A stretch of 8,498 bases of DNA. Source: Bacilli bacterium (lineage in GTDB: Bacteria > Bacillota_I > Bacilli_A > RFN20 > CAG-826). The notes below the pieces were generated by a model, which was not told where the DNA came from, did no database searches, and saw nothing but the letters and a program-made list of their open reading frames with translations. The position numbers were made by a program, and so were the translations under genes. Position 1 is the stretch's first letter. Every line of letters begins with the position of its first letter. Below, piece by piece: positions 1-6,736 of the stretch. The DNA lies in contig JAFZUD010000144.1 of the NCBI GenBank assembly GCA_017618495.1, positions 1 through 8,498 of the forward strand. The letters are read 5' to 3'.

Positions 1-317
1 GGTGTGACAACGCCATGGGACTGCATATAGGCTTCTAAGTTAGCCAAACGGAGATTGCTTGGGACGATATCAACGCCCTTGCAGTTCGTTCTTCTGATGA
101 TCGCATTAATGTCGGCTTCCTTGATGCAGGCGTCATAGACGGTATAAGCCAAAGAAGTGATATCAAAGCCAAATCCACGGGTGGAATTGCCTTGCGAATC
201 GAAATCAATCAAAAGCACCTTTTTGCCATAGCTCGCTAAAGCACTAGAAAGGTTAATGGCCGTCGTTGTCTTTCCGACTCCACCTTTCTGATTGGCAATG
301 CTTATGATTCTCGTCAT
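1..317 (-). CDS. parA: ParA/Soj-family chromosome partitioning ATPase (N-terminal part, runs off left edge)
   Basis: The first 105 residues of a ParA/Soj ATPase are present; the C-terminus lies beyond base 1. The protein opens directly with the deviant Walker A motif KGGVGKTT (residues 11-18), with no N-terminal DNA-binding extension, as in chromosomal Soj rather than large plasmid ParA. A Walker A' strand LLIDFD (35-40) is followed by SQGNST, the usual nucleotide-contact segment. The family binds ATP, dimerises on DNA and works with ParB at parS sites in origin segregation and initiation control. The ATG at 315-317 is the only good start because the in-frame codon two upstream is a TAG stop; the ribosome binding site is weak (GGA about 12 nt upstream). 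It lies just downstream of rsmG, as in many oriC-proximal clusters, but behind a terminator. The family call is very safe; Soj rather than another MinD/ParA paralogue rests on context. Confidence 0.93.
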   Translation of the reverse strand, partial: MTRIISIANQKGGVGKTTTAINLSSALASYGKKVLLIDFDSQGNSTRGFGFDITSLAYTVYDACIKEADINAIIRRTNCKGVDIVPSNLRLANLEAYMQSHGVVT

Positions 318-329
318 AAAACTATGATA

Positions 330-345
330 TTCCAAATAATTGGAA
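330..345. repeat. Inverted repeat in the parA leader
   Basis: TTCCAA and TTGGAA arms (6 bp) flank a 4-nt centre, ending 12 nt before the parA ATG. On the minus strand RNA the hairpin would take up the GGA that is the only ribosome-binding-like element for parA. It has no following U run, so it is not a terminator. It could be an operator or a translational control hairpin; an AT-rich chance dyad is also possible. Confidence 0.35.
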
Positions 346-351
346 AAATCT

Positions 352-387
352 AAAAAACCTTTGCAAAACTAGGTTATTTTACAAAGG
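352..387 (-). terminator. Rho-independent terminator of the mnmG-rsmG transcript
   Basis: On the minus strand, CCTTTG (387-382) pairs with CAAAGG (363-358), and after one mismatch AAAA pairs with TTTT, leaving an 8-nt loop. Six T residues (357-352) follow at once. The hairpin contains the rsmG stop codon (TAA at 381-379), so the terminator overlaps the gene end. The plus strand has no T run after the stem, so it works in one direction only. It separates rsmG from parA. Confidence 0.8.
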
Positions 388-1074
388 CTTCTTCTGGATT
401 TCTGCCCAAGAACGAGGATACTTCTTTTCGGTCTTCTTCTCCTTCTTGAGGATGATGTTATAACGGACTCCCTCATCATTCGGGAGAGCTTGTTCATTGA
501 TGTTGATTACCTTTAGGTAAAGTTTCTGAACTGCTTTCTTGGCGTCAGCGAGTTCTTCTTTTCCTTTGGCGCCTTTCATGGCAATCATAAGGCCCTTCTC
601 TTTGATGAGAGGGACGCAGACTTCGAGGAGGATATTGAGAGGGGCAACCGCTCTAGCGGTGACGATGTCGAAATGCTCTCTCATATCAAGGTCTTCGCCA
701 CGGGAATTGACCACGAAGGCGTTCGTGAGATTGAGTTCTTTGATGACCTCGTTGAGGAACATGCATTTCTTGCCAGTCGCATCAACAAGGGTGACGACGC
801 ATTTAGGATAAGCGATAGCCCAAACCATGCCTGGGAATCCAGCGCCTGTTCCTAAGTCGCAAATAAGTTTGTCATCTAAGAGGTCATGATCGGTTGGGAG
901 GAGGCAATCATAAAAATGCTTCTCGACAATCTCTGGCTCATCGGTGATGGCGGTGAGATTCATCTTCTCATTCCACTCCTTCAGGAGTGAAGCGTATTTC
1001 TTGAAACGCTCAACGGTCTTTTCGTTAAGTTCGATTTTGCCTGATAAGAGGCTCACCATCTCTTCGTAAGTCAT
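379..1074 (-). CDS. rsmG: 16S rRNA (guanine-N7) methyltransferase RsmG (GidB)
   Basis: This is a 231-aa SAM-dependent methyltransferase; members of this family make m7G at G527 (E. coli numbering) in the 530 loop of 16S rRNA, and loss of it gives low-level streptomycin resistance in several bacteria. The SAM-binding glycine loop is LGTGAGFPG (residues 74-82), preceded by the family N-terminal helical region with LLKEWNEKMNLTAI (30-43). NSRGED (123-128) and TARAVAPL (139-146) are typical RsmG segments. The C-terminal tail begins KKYPR as in the family, then departs from the usual KPGxPxKxPL pattern. Length matches the family (about 210-240 aa). The ATG overlaps the mnmG stop in an ATGA, and an AGAGG ribosome binding site 6 nt upstream lies inside the last mnmG codons, so translation is probably coupled. 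Confidence 0.97.
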   Translation of the reverse strand: MTYEEMVSLLSGKIELNEKTVERFKKYASLLKEWNEKMNLTAITDEPEIVEKHFYDCLLPTDHDLLDDKLICDLGTGAGFPGMVWAIAYPKCVVTLVDATGKKCMFLNEVIKELNLTNAFVVNSRGEDLDMREHFDIVTARAVAPLNILLEVCVPLIKEKGLMIAMKGAKGKEELADAKKAVQKLYLKVININEQALPNDEGVRYNIILKKEKKTEKKYPRSWAEIQKKPL

Positions 1075-2945
1075 AAAAGACCTCTCTTCTTCATCGTCAA
1101 AATGATAATCGAAATGTCAGCAGGGTTCACCCCTGGAATGCGGGAAGCCTGACCGATCGTGGCAGGATTGACCTTCTTGAGCTTTTCTCTGGCCTCAAGA
1201 CGAAGACCTTCCCAAGAAGAATAATCTTCCCCTGCCGGCATCTTGATGTTCTCAAGCTTGTGGTTGCCTTTGGCGTCCTTCAACTCTTGGGTGATATAGC
1301 CCTCATATTTGACTTTTGTCTCAAGAGACAAGACAGCGGCATCATCGAAGTCGCGGTAGCTTTCCATCTCTGGCATGAAACTCATGATCTCACGGAGATG
1401 AAGTCCTGGACGTTTCAAAAGCTCGTAGCCTCTATGTCCGATCTCATAATCTGTGAAACCGTTGGCAAGGAGATACTCTTTAAGTCCCTCTTTGTCAGAG
1501 ACGACTGTGTTCTTAAGTATTTCAATCGCTTCAGCGATTCTCTTTGTTTTGTTTCTATATTTGGCGATTCTCTCTTCGGAGGCTAAACCAATCTCGTAGC
1601 CTTTCTCAGTGAGTCTATCGTCAGCGTTGTCATGACGGAGAAGGAGACGATACTCCGCTCTCGAGGACATAAGACGATATGGTTCATCAACGCCTTTGGT
1701 GGTCAAATCATCGATCATGACGCCGATATAGGCTTCGTCTCTAGCGAGAACGAAAGGACTTTGTCCTTTGATGGCCCTTACTGCGTTGATGCCCGCCATA
1801 AGACCTAAAGCAGCCGCCTCTTCATAACCCGAGGTGCCACAGATCTGGCCAGCGATGTATAAACCATCGTATTTCTTGGTCTTTAAAGTGGAATCAAATT
1901 GGAATGAGGCCACCGCATCATATTCGATTTGGTAGGCGTATTTAAGGATTTCGGCATGCTCCAAACCTGGAAGGGTATGGACAAGCTTCTCCTGGAGTTC
2001 ATGAGGGAAGCCGGTGCTGAAACCTTGGAGATAAATCGATTCGCCTTCTTCGAATTCCGGCTCAAGGAAAAGCTGATGACGTTCCTTGTCGGCAAAACGA
2101 ACGACCTTGGATTCGATGGATGGGCAGTATCTTGGTCCAACGCCTTTGATGACGCCATTGAAGACAGCAGACTCGGAAAGATGTTCCTGAATCATCTTGA
2201 TGGTTTCATCAGACGTATAGATCAAATAGCAAGGAAGCTGGTTCTCAAGAGGAGTGAATTCCTTGGTTAAGTATGAGAAAGCGAGCTCTCCATCCATGCC
2301 TGGCTGGATTGAAGCGTTCGAAAAATCGATCGTGCTCTTTTTGATGCGTGGAGGAGTTCCCGTCTTTAGACGGAACATCTCAATTCCCATCTTTTGGAGG
2401 CATCCAGAAAGACCATGTGAGGCTTCTTCGCCATCAGGTCCTTCCTCTTTGACCATCTGTCCGGAGATGATGGTGCTCTCCATGTAGGTTCCGGTCGTGA
2501 GGATGACCGCCTTCGCGGAAATCTTTTCGCCTTCTTTGGTGATGACACCAGTTACTTTGCTTTCATCATAGATGAGCTCAGTGACCTGGCATTCTTTGAT
2601 TGTTAGATTAGGAACGGTATCAAGGTATTCCTGAACGTGTTCTGGATAACCTTTCTTATCGACTTGGGCACGGAGGCACTGAACGCCGGGACCTTTGCCG
2701 GTGTTAAGCATCTTGATCTGAAGAGGATGGTAATCAGCGAACTGACCCATCATTCCACCAAGGGCGTCGATCTCACGGACGACGATGCCTTTCGCGCTTC
2801 CGCCGATATGAGGATTGCATGGAGTGTTGGCGATCATCTTCTTGTTGAGAGTGCACAAAAGGGTACGCATTCCAAGATGCGCACTGGCTGCTGCAGCTTC
2901 TACTCCAGCATGCCCACCACCAACGACAATTACATCAAAATCCAC
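1071..2945 (-). CDS. mnmG: tRNA uridine-5-carboxymethylaminomethyl modification enzyme MnmG (GidA)
   Basis: This is a full-length 624-aa FAD protein. With MnmE it installs the (carboxymethyl)aminomethyl group on the wobble uridine (U34) of certain tRNAs, using methylene-tetrahydrofolate. The N-terminal dinucleotide fold is GGGHAGVEAA (residues 9-18). CNPHIGGSAKG (43-53) and RYCPSIESK (272-280) carry the two cysteines conserved in MnmG (C43, C274; C47 and C277 in E. coli). KTGTPPRI (194-201), GTSGYEEAAALGL (370-382) and the C-terminal IGQASRIPGVNPADI are further signatures of the family. The start is GTG (2943-2945): GAGG sits 7 nt upstream and the fold begins at residue 3. The gene begins 29 nt after sufB with no terminator between, and overlaps rsmG by 4 nt. 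Its partner gene mnmE is not in the window. Confidence 0.98.
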   Translation of the reverse strand: MDFDVIVVGGGHAGVEAAAASAHLGMRTLLCTLNKKMIANTPCNPHIGGSAKGIVVREIDALGGMMGQFADYHPLQIKMLNTGKGPGVQCLRAQVDKKGYPEHVQEYLDTVPNLTIKECQVTELIYDESKVTGVITKEGEKISAKAVILTTGTYMESTIISGQMVKEEGPDGEEASHGLSGCLQKMGIEMFRLKTGTPPRIKKSTIDFSNASIQPGMDGELAFSYLTKEFTPLENQLPCYLIYTSDETIKMIQEHLSESAVFNGVIKGVGPRYCPSIESKVVRFADKERHQLFLEPEFEEGESIYLQGFSTGFPHELQEKLVHTLPGLEHAEILKYAYQIEYDAVASFQFDSTLKTKKYDGLYIAGQICGTSGYEEAAALGLMAGINAVRAIKGQSPFVLARDEAYIGVMIDDLTTKGVDEPYRLMSSRAEYRLLLRHDNADDRLTEKGYEIGLASEERIAKYRNKTKRIAEAIEILKNTVVSDKEGLKEYLLANGFTDYEIGHRGYELLKRPGLHLREIMSFMPEMESYRDFDDAAVLSLETKVKYEGYITQELKDAKGNHKLENIKMPAGEDYSSWEGLRLEAREKLKKVNPATIGQASRIPGVNPADISIIILTMKKRGLL

Positions 2946-2974
2946 TGCAAAACCTCGGTATTTTATGTTTTTGT

Positions 2975-4375
2975 CTAGCCAACTGAGTCGGACATATCGA
3001 GCTTAATGAGACGGTTGAGCTCAATCGCGTATTCCATTGGAAGCTCTCTTGAGAATGGCTCAATGAAGCCCATGATGATCATATTCGTCGCGTCTTCTTC
3101 GCTGATGCCACGGCTCATAAGATAGAAGAGTTGCTCTTCATTGATCTTGGAGACTGTGGCCTCGTGTTCGATATAGGAAGTCGCGTTTTTGATCTCGTTC
3201 TTTGGATAGGTATCGGAACGGGATTCGCCATCAAGGATGAGGGTGTCGCATTCAACGTGCGAGTGAGCGTTCTCCGCGCCTTCATGCATACGGACGGTGC
3301 CACGGTAATTGGCGACGCCGCCATGAGAGCAAACGGACTTCGAGATGATGTTCGAAGATGTGTTCTTTCCGATATGAATCATTCTTGCACCGTTGTCTTG
3401 GAACTGGTTTCTTCCACCGACGGCGATCGAGATGACTGTGCCTTTCGCGCCATCACCCTGAAGGATGCAGGCTGGGTATTTCATGTTGCGAAGGGAGCCG
3501 ATGTTGCCATCAACCCATTCCATATGGCCATCTTCCATGACAAGGGCCCTTTGGGTGACCATGTTGACGATGTTATTGGACCAGTTCTGGACGGTTGTGT
3601 ATCTGCATCTCGCTCCTTTGAGGACGACGATCTCAACGACTGCGGCGTGTAAGGATTCTTTGCTATAAATAGGCGCGGTGCATCCTTCAACGTAGTTGAT
3701 GGAGCTGCCTTCGTCGCAGATGATGAGACTTCTCTCGAATTGTCCTGACTTCTCGTTGTTGATGCGGAAGTAGGACTGGAGAGGCTTATCGAGTTTGACG
3801 CCTTTTGGAACATAGATGAAAGATCCACCGCTCCAGACTGCGCCATTGAGGGCGGCGAACTTGTTGTCGTTGAATGGGACAACGGTGCCGAAATATTTCT
3901 TAAATAATTCTGGGTAAAGCTTTAAGCCCATATCAGCCGAGAGGAAGATGACGCCTTTGTCTTCGGCTTCTTTGAGCATGTTGTGGTAAACAACCTCAGA
4001 TTCGAATTGGGTGGTCGCACCGCTAAGGTACTTCTGCTCAGCCTCTGGGATTCCAAGCTTTTCGAATGTATTCTTAACGGCCTCTGGAACGTCTTCCCAC
4101 TTTGTGGATTCGCTGTCAGCGACCCTGGTGTAGTAATGGTATGAACCGAAATCGAGGAAAGAAAGATCTGGGCCATAGTTTGGAAGAGGGAACTTCTCAA
4201 AAGTCTTTAAAGACTTTAGACGGTACTCGAGCATCCATTCTGGCTCACCTTTGATCTTCGAGATTTCTCTGACGACCTGTTCGTTTAAACCAACGCCGGT
4301 TGAAAAGATTTCCTTCGCCTCGGTTTTGAAATTGTATTTGTATTCTTCTTCAAGGAACTTGGTATCTTCTGTCAT
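2975..4375 (-). CDS. sufB: Fe-S cluster assembly scaffold protein SufB
   Basis: This is the 466-aa SufB subunit of the SufBC2D complex, on which nascent Fe-S clusters are built in the cytoplasm. The conserved core includes LNGAVWSGGSFIYVPKGV (176-193), YVEGCTAP (228-235), the long beta-helix, and CSHGGVANYRG (349-359). C376 lies in HVECDTL and H404/E405 in IEHEATVSKI; the 29-residue gap from C376 to E405 equals that between C405 and E434, the catalytic pair described for E. coli SufB. The C-terminal helical part has the usual LFYLMSRGISEEDA. I chose the ATG at 4373-4375: it lies 1 nt beyond the sufU stop, has AAGGA 7 nt upstream, and gives the normal family length. A longer reading up to 4441 would add 22 residues unlike SufB inside sufU. 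As in B. subtilis, sufB is the last suf gene; here mnmG follows closely. Confidence 0.97.
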   Translation of the reverse strand: MTEDTKFLEEEYKYNFKTEAKEIFSTGVGLNEQVVREISKIKGEPEWMLEYRLKSLKTFEKFPLPNYGPDLSFLDFGSYHYYTRVADSESTKWEDVPEAVKNTFEKLGIPEAEQKYLSGATTQFESEVVYHNMLKEAEDKGVIFLSADMGLKLYPELFKKYFGTVVPFNDNKFAALNGAVWSGGSFIYVPKGVKLDKPLQSYFRINNEKSGQFERSLIICDEGSSINYVEGCTAPIYSKESLHAAVVEIVVLKGARCRYTTVQNWSNNIVNMVTQRALVMEDGHMEWVDGNIGSLRNMKYPACILQGDGAKGTVISIAVGGRNQFQDNGARMIHIGKNTSSNIISKSVCSHGGVANYRGTVRMHEGAENAHSHVECDTLILDGESRSDTYPKNEIKNATSYIEHEATVSKINEEQLFYLMSRGISEEDATNMIIMGFIEPFSRELPMEYAIELNRLIKLDMSDSVG

Positions 4376-4376
4376 A

Positions 4377-4826
4377 TCAGTTTCCTTTCTTTTCGAGGTC
4401 CTCAAGCATCTCTTTGAGAGCTGTCCAGCCCATGGTTGCACAGTGGATTCTTGCGGCCTGTTTTCCGGTATTCATGAAGACGATAGCCTCATCGAGGACC
4501 GAGTCGTCGTATTCCTTCTCGTCGATCATCTTGAGGTATTGCTCAATCATGTATAAAGAGTCTTTGTAGTCTTTGCCGATGCACTGCTCACAGACGATGT
4601 CTGTGGAAGCGGTTGAAATCGTGCAAGCGGTCCCTTCCCACATCGCATCGACAACCTTGCCATCAGACGACTTGAGATAGATATCGATGTCGTCGATGCA
4701 GTTGACCGCGCTTGAATGGGTCTTGGTGTATCCTTCGCCAGCAGGAACGCCTTTATGGCGAGGGTTTGAATAATGGTCCATGATGATTTCACGCATCATC
4801 TGGGGATTAAGCTCAAAAGTAGGCAT
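4377..4826 (-). CDS. sufU: SufU-type sulfur acceptor / Zn-dependent sulfurtransferase
   Basis: This is a 149-aa member of the IscU/NifU-N fold in its SufU form, which receives persulfide sulfur from SufS in Gram-positive bacteria. The opening MDHYSNPRHKG (16-26) is typical. The zinc ligands can be placed as C43 and D45 (NCID), C68 (TACTIS) and C129 (RIHCAT). The gap of about 60 residues from C68 to C129 includes the insertion that separates SufU from the shorter IscU, and there is no sign of the IscU chaperone motif LPPVK. It overlaps sufS by 14 nt and has a strong AGGAGG 9 nt before the ATG, inside the sufS 3' end. The TGA stop falls 1 nt from the sufB start. No sufE or sufA is present in the window, consistent with SufU acting as the SufS partner. 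Confidence 0.96.
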   Translation of the reverse strand: MPTFELNPQMMREIIMDHYSNPRHKGVPAGEGYTKTHSSAVNCIDDIDIYLKSSDGKVVDAMWEGTACTISTASTDIVCEQCIGKDYKDSLYMIEQYLKMIDEKEYDDSVLDEAIVFMNTGKQAARIHCATMGWTALKEMLEDLEKKGN

Positions 4827-6045
4827 CTAAGAACTCCTCCTTTCCGTGTTTGACGGCATCGACAAGGACGTCGATGTCTTCTTTGGTGGTATAGAAGTAG
4901 AAGCTTGCGCGGATGGTCGCTGGGGTGCCAAGGAAATCGTTGAGGATCTTGGCGCAGTGATTGCCAGAGCGGCAAGCTATACCTTTGCTATTGAGGAAGG
5001 TCGCACCATCTTGGGCGAAAACGCCGTTGATGTTGAAGGTGACGATACCCGCTTCGGAGTCTTTGTTGTAGATGGTTACGTTTCCGGTCTTGTTTAATTC
5101 TTCGACCGCGTACTTCTTAAGTTCTTCTTCGTGGGCGTTAATGTTCTCGAGGCCGATGTTCATGATGTACTTCACAGCCGCATCAAGTCCGATGATGCCT
5201 TCAAGATTGACGGTTCCGCCTTCGAATTTGACAGGAGCGTCAAGATATGTGGCTTTGCCACACATGTTGAATCTCGCGTTCATTCCGCCGCCAGTCATGA
5301 ATGGGTCGGTCTTCTGAAGAAGATCGTATTTTCCATAGAGGACGCCGATGCCGGTTGGGCCGCACATCTTGTGTCCGCTCATGGAGAGGAAATCGCAATC
5401 AAGGTCTTTGACGTCGATCTTCATATGAGGCGCGGATTGAGCGCCATCGACAACAAGGATCGCGCCATGTTTGTGGGCGACTGCGGCGAGTTCTTTGATT
5501 GGGGTGACATAGCCAAGGACATTGGTGACCTGAGCCACTGCAACGATCTTGGTTTTTGGACCGATGGTCTTCTCAAGGTTTTCGGCGGTAAGTCTTCCTT
5601 CTTTTGTAAGAGGGATGAATCTGGTGACCGCACCGGTCATTTCGCAGACCTTGTACCAAGGAAGGACGTTTGAGGCGTGCTCCGCTTCGGTAAGAAGAAT
5701 CTCGTCTCCCTCTTTGAGGAATTTGGCGCCATAGCCAAAGGCAACGAGGTTGATCGACATGGTGGTTCCAGCCGTGAAGACGATCTCTTTGGACTCAGCG
5801 TTCAAAAGCTTGGCGAGGGTGTTTCTCGCTTCGGCGATTTTCTGGTCCATGTTGTAGCAAAGATCATAATCCCCACGGTGGGAGTTTGAAGTCTCGTGGG
5901 TGTAATAATTGGATATGGCATCAAGGACACAATCAGGTTTGAAAGTGGTCGAGGCATTGTCCAACCAGACGAGTGGTTTGCCTTGCATTTTGATGCCGTT
6001 TCTAAGCATCGGGAAATCGTTTCTCAAAGATTTGAAATCAATCAT
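4813..6045 (-). CDS. sufS: Cysteine desulfurase SufS (PLP-dependent)
   Basis: This is a 410-aa class V aminotransferase fold enzyme that converts L-cysteine to L-alanine and leaves a persulfide on its active cysteine. The PLP lysine is K226 in SMSGHK (221-226); DGAQSAPH (200-207) holds the cofactor aspartate, and H123 in TEAEHASN should stack on the ring. The active cysteine is C364 in CRSGNHCAK (358-366), on a short loop as in SufS/group II enzymes; the usual form is RxGHHCA, so N here is a mild departure. Other shifts are FEGGTVN (274-280) in place of the common FEAGTPN and GGGMN in place of GGGEMI. The ATG at 6043-6045 is chosen because a perfect AGGAGG lies 8 nt upstream; a reading from 6063 would add six residues. 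It begins 1 nt after sufD and overlaps sufU by 14 nt. Confidence 0.97.
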   Translation of the reverse strand: MIDFKSLRNDFPMLRNGIKMQGKPLVWLDNASTTFKPDCVLDAISNYYTHETSNSHRGDYDLCYNMDQKIAEARNTLAKLLNAESKEIVFTAGTTMSINLVAFGYGAKFLKEGDEILLTEAEHASNVLPWYKVCEMTGAVTRFIPLTKEGRLTAENLEKTIGPKTKIVAVAQVTNVLGYVTPIKELAAVAHKHGAILVVDGAQSAPHMKIDVKDLDCDFLSMSGHKMCGPTGIGVLYGKYDLLQKTDPFMTGGGMNARFNMCGKATYLDAPVKFEGGTVNLEGIIGLDAAVKYIMNIGLENINAHEEELKKYAVEELNKTGNVTIYNKDSEAGIVTFNINGVFAQDGATFLNSKGIACRSGNHCAKILNDFLGTPATIRASFYFYTTKEDIDVLVDAVKHGKEEFLDAYF

Positions 6046-6046
6046 T

Positions 6047-6736
6047 TTAGAAACCTCCTTCAATGATGGAATCGATGCGATTTTTCACATTTTCATCAGC
6101 AAATCCCGCTTCGATTGGTCTGAGATAACCAGAAGCGATAAGACGTTTTGCCTCTTCTAAAGAGACTCCGCGGCTTTGGAGATAATAGAGATGCTCTTCG
6201 TTAAGACGGCCAACGACTGCGGCGTGCGAGGCGCTCACATCGTTGTCATCAATGACGAGGGCTGGGGATGCAATGCCATCGCTTTTCGGATCGAAGACGA
6301 TGATCTTCGCAACCTGCTTGGTATTGGTTTTGACAGCGCCTTTTTCGATGGTGCCAGTCCCCTTGAAAATGAGGCGGCTCTCATCTCTTGCGATGCCATA
6401 ATTAGACATGCTTGCGGTCGTGTGCGGCGCGCTATGGATGACAGAAGTGATGAACTCCTTCTTGGAATCCTTGGTGCCCATTGAGGAAAGGTGCCAATTG
6501 CACTCAGCGCCTTCTTCGAGAAGCTCAACCAAAACCTCAATCTTGCCTTGGAAGACACTGAAATCAGCCATATAGGCTTCGAAGTCAGCATCGCGATGGA
6601 CTTTGACGACGATCTTGGAGCTTTCGAGTTTCTCAAAAGACGCGATGTTGAGGATCAACTTCGTGTCTTCCGGAACATCAATGCTTAACGACGCAGGAAG
6701 GTTATCAATGTAGGAAAGGGTTTTCTCACTTCTCAT
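6047..6736 (-). CDS. sufD: Compact SufD-like Fe-S assembly protein
   Basis: This protein (about 229 aa) is a SufB/SufD-family member, in the sufD position between sufC and sufS. It has part of the beta-helix and the conserved C-terminal segment SASHAAVVGRLNEEHLYYLQ (168-187) followed by SRGVSLEEAKRLIASGYLRP. H171 aligns with E. coli SufD H360, which faces the SufB active cysteine. Typical SufD is about 400-440 aa, so the N-terminal helical domain and part of the helix are missing; no remnant is seen upstream because sufC occupies that space. The reading frame is intact, which argues for a compact form rather than decay. The ATG at 6734-6736 overlaps sufC by 11 nt with a weak GAGAAG site. A TTG at 6767-6769 with AGG 6 nt upstream would give 240 aa, so the start is uncertain. 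Confidence 0.88.
   Translation of the reverse strand: MRSEKTLSYIDNLPASLSIDVPEDTKLILNIASFEKLESSKIVVKVHRDADFEAYMADFSVFQGKIEVLVELLEEGAECNWHLSSMGTKDSKKEFITSVIHSAPHTTASMSNYGIARDESRLIFKGTGTIEKGAVKTNTKQVAKIIVFDPKSDGIASPALVIDDNDVSASHAAVVGRLNEEHLYYLQSRGVSLEEAKRLIASGYLRPIEAGFADENVKNRIDSIIEGGF

Noticed and set aside
1..400. parS site near parA
   Set aside because: No TGTTnCACGTGAAACA-like palindrome is present; the TTCCAA/TTGGAA dyad is unlike it.
3131..3652. Long plus-strand open frame (173 codons) opposite sufB
   Set aside because: It is antisense to well-conserved SufB core sequence, has no recognisable domain and no ribosome binding site in a gene context; it is a codon-bias shadow.
4377..4379. 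TGA at the end of sufU as a selenocysteine or tryptophan codon joining sufU and sufB
   Set aside because: SufU ends at its usual length after the conserved C129 region, sufB has its own ribosome binding site, and the two would not be in the same frame.
4376..4441. Longer sufB reading from 4441
   Set aside because: The added 22 residues are encoded inside the sufU 3' end and are unlike SufB; the ATG at 4375 has a good ribosome binding site and gives the normal length.
5131..5673. Plus-strand open frame (180 codons) opposite sufS
   Set aside because: It lies fully antisense to the catalytic part of SufS, and its low-complexity translation shows no family signature.
6046..6063. Longer sufS reading from 6063
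   Set aside because: The six added codons are made of the AGGAGG ribosome binding site itself; the ATG at 6045 is correctly spaced.
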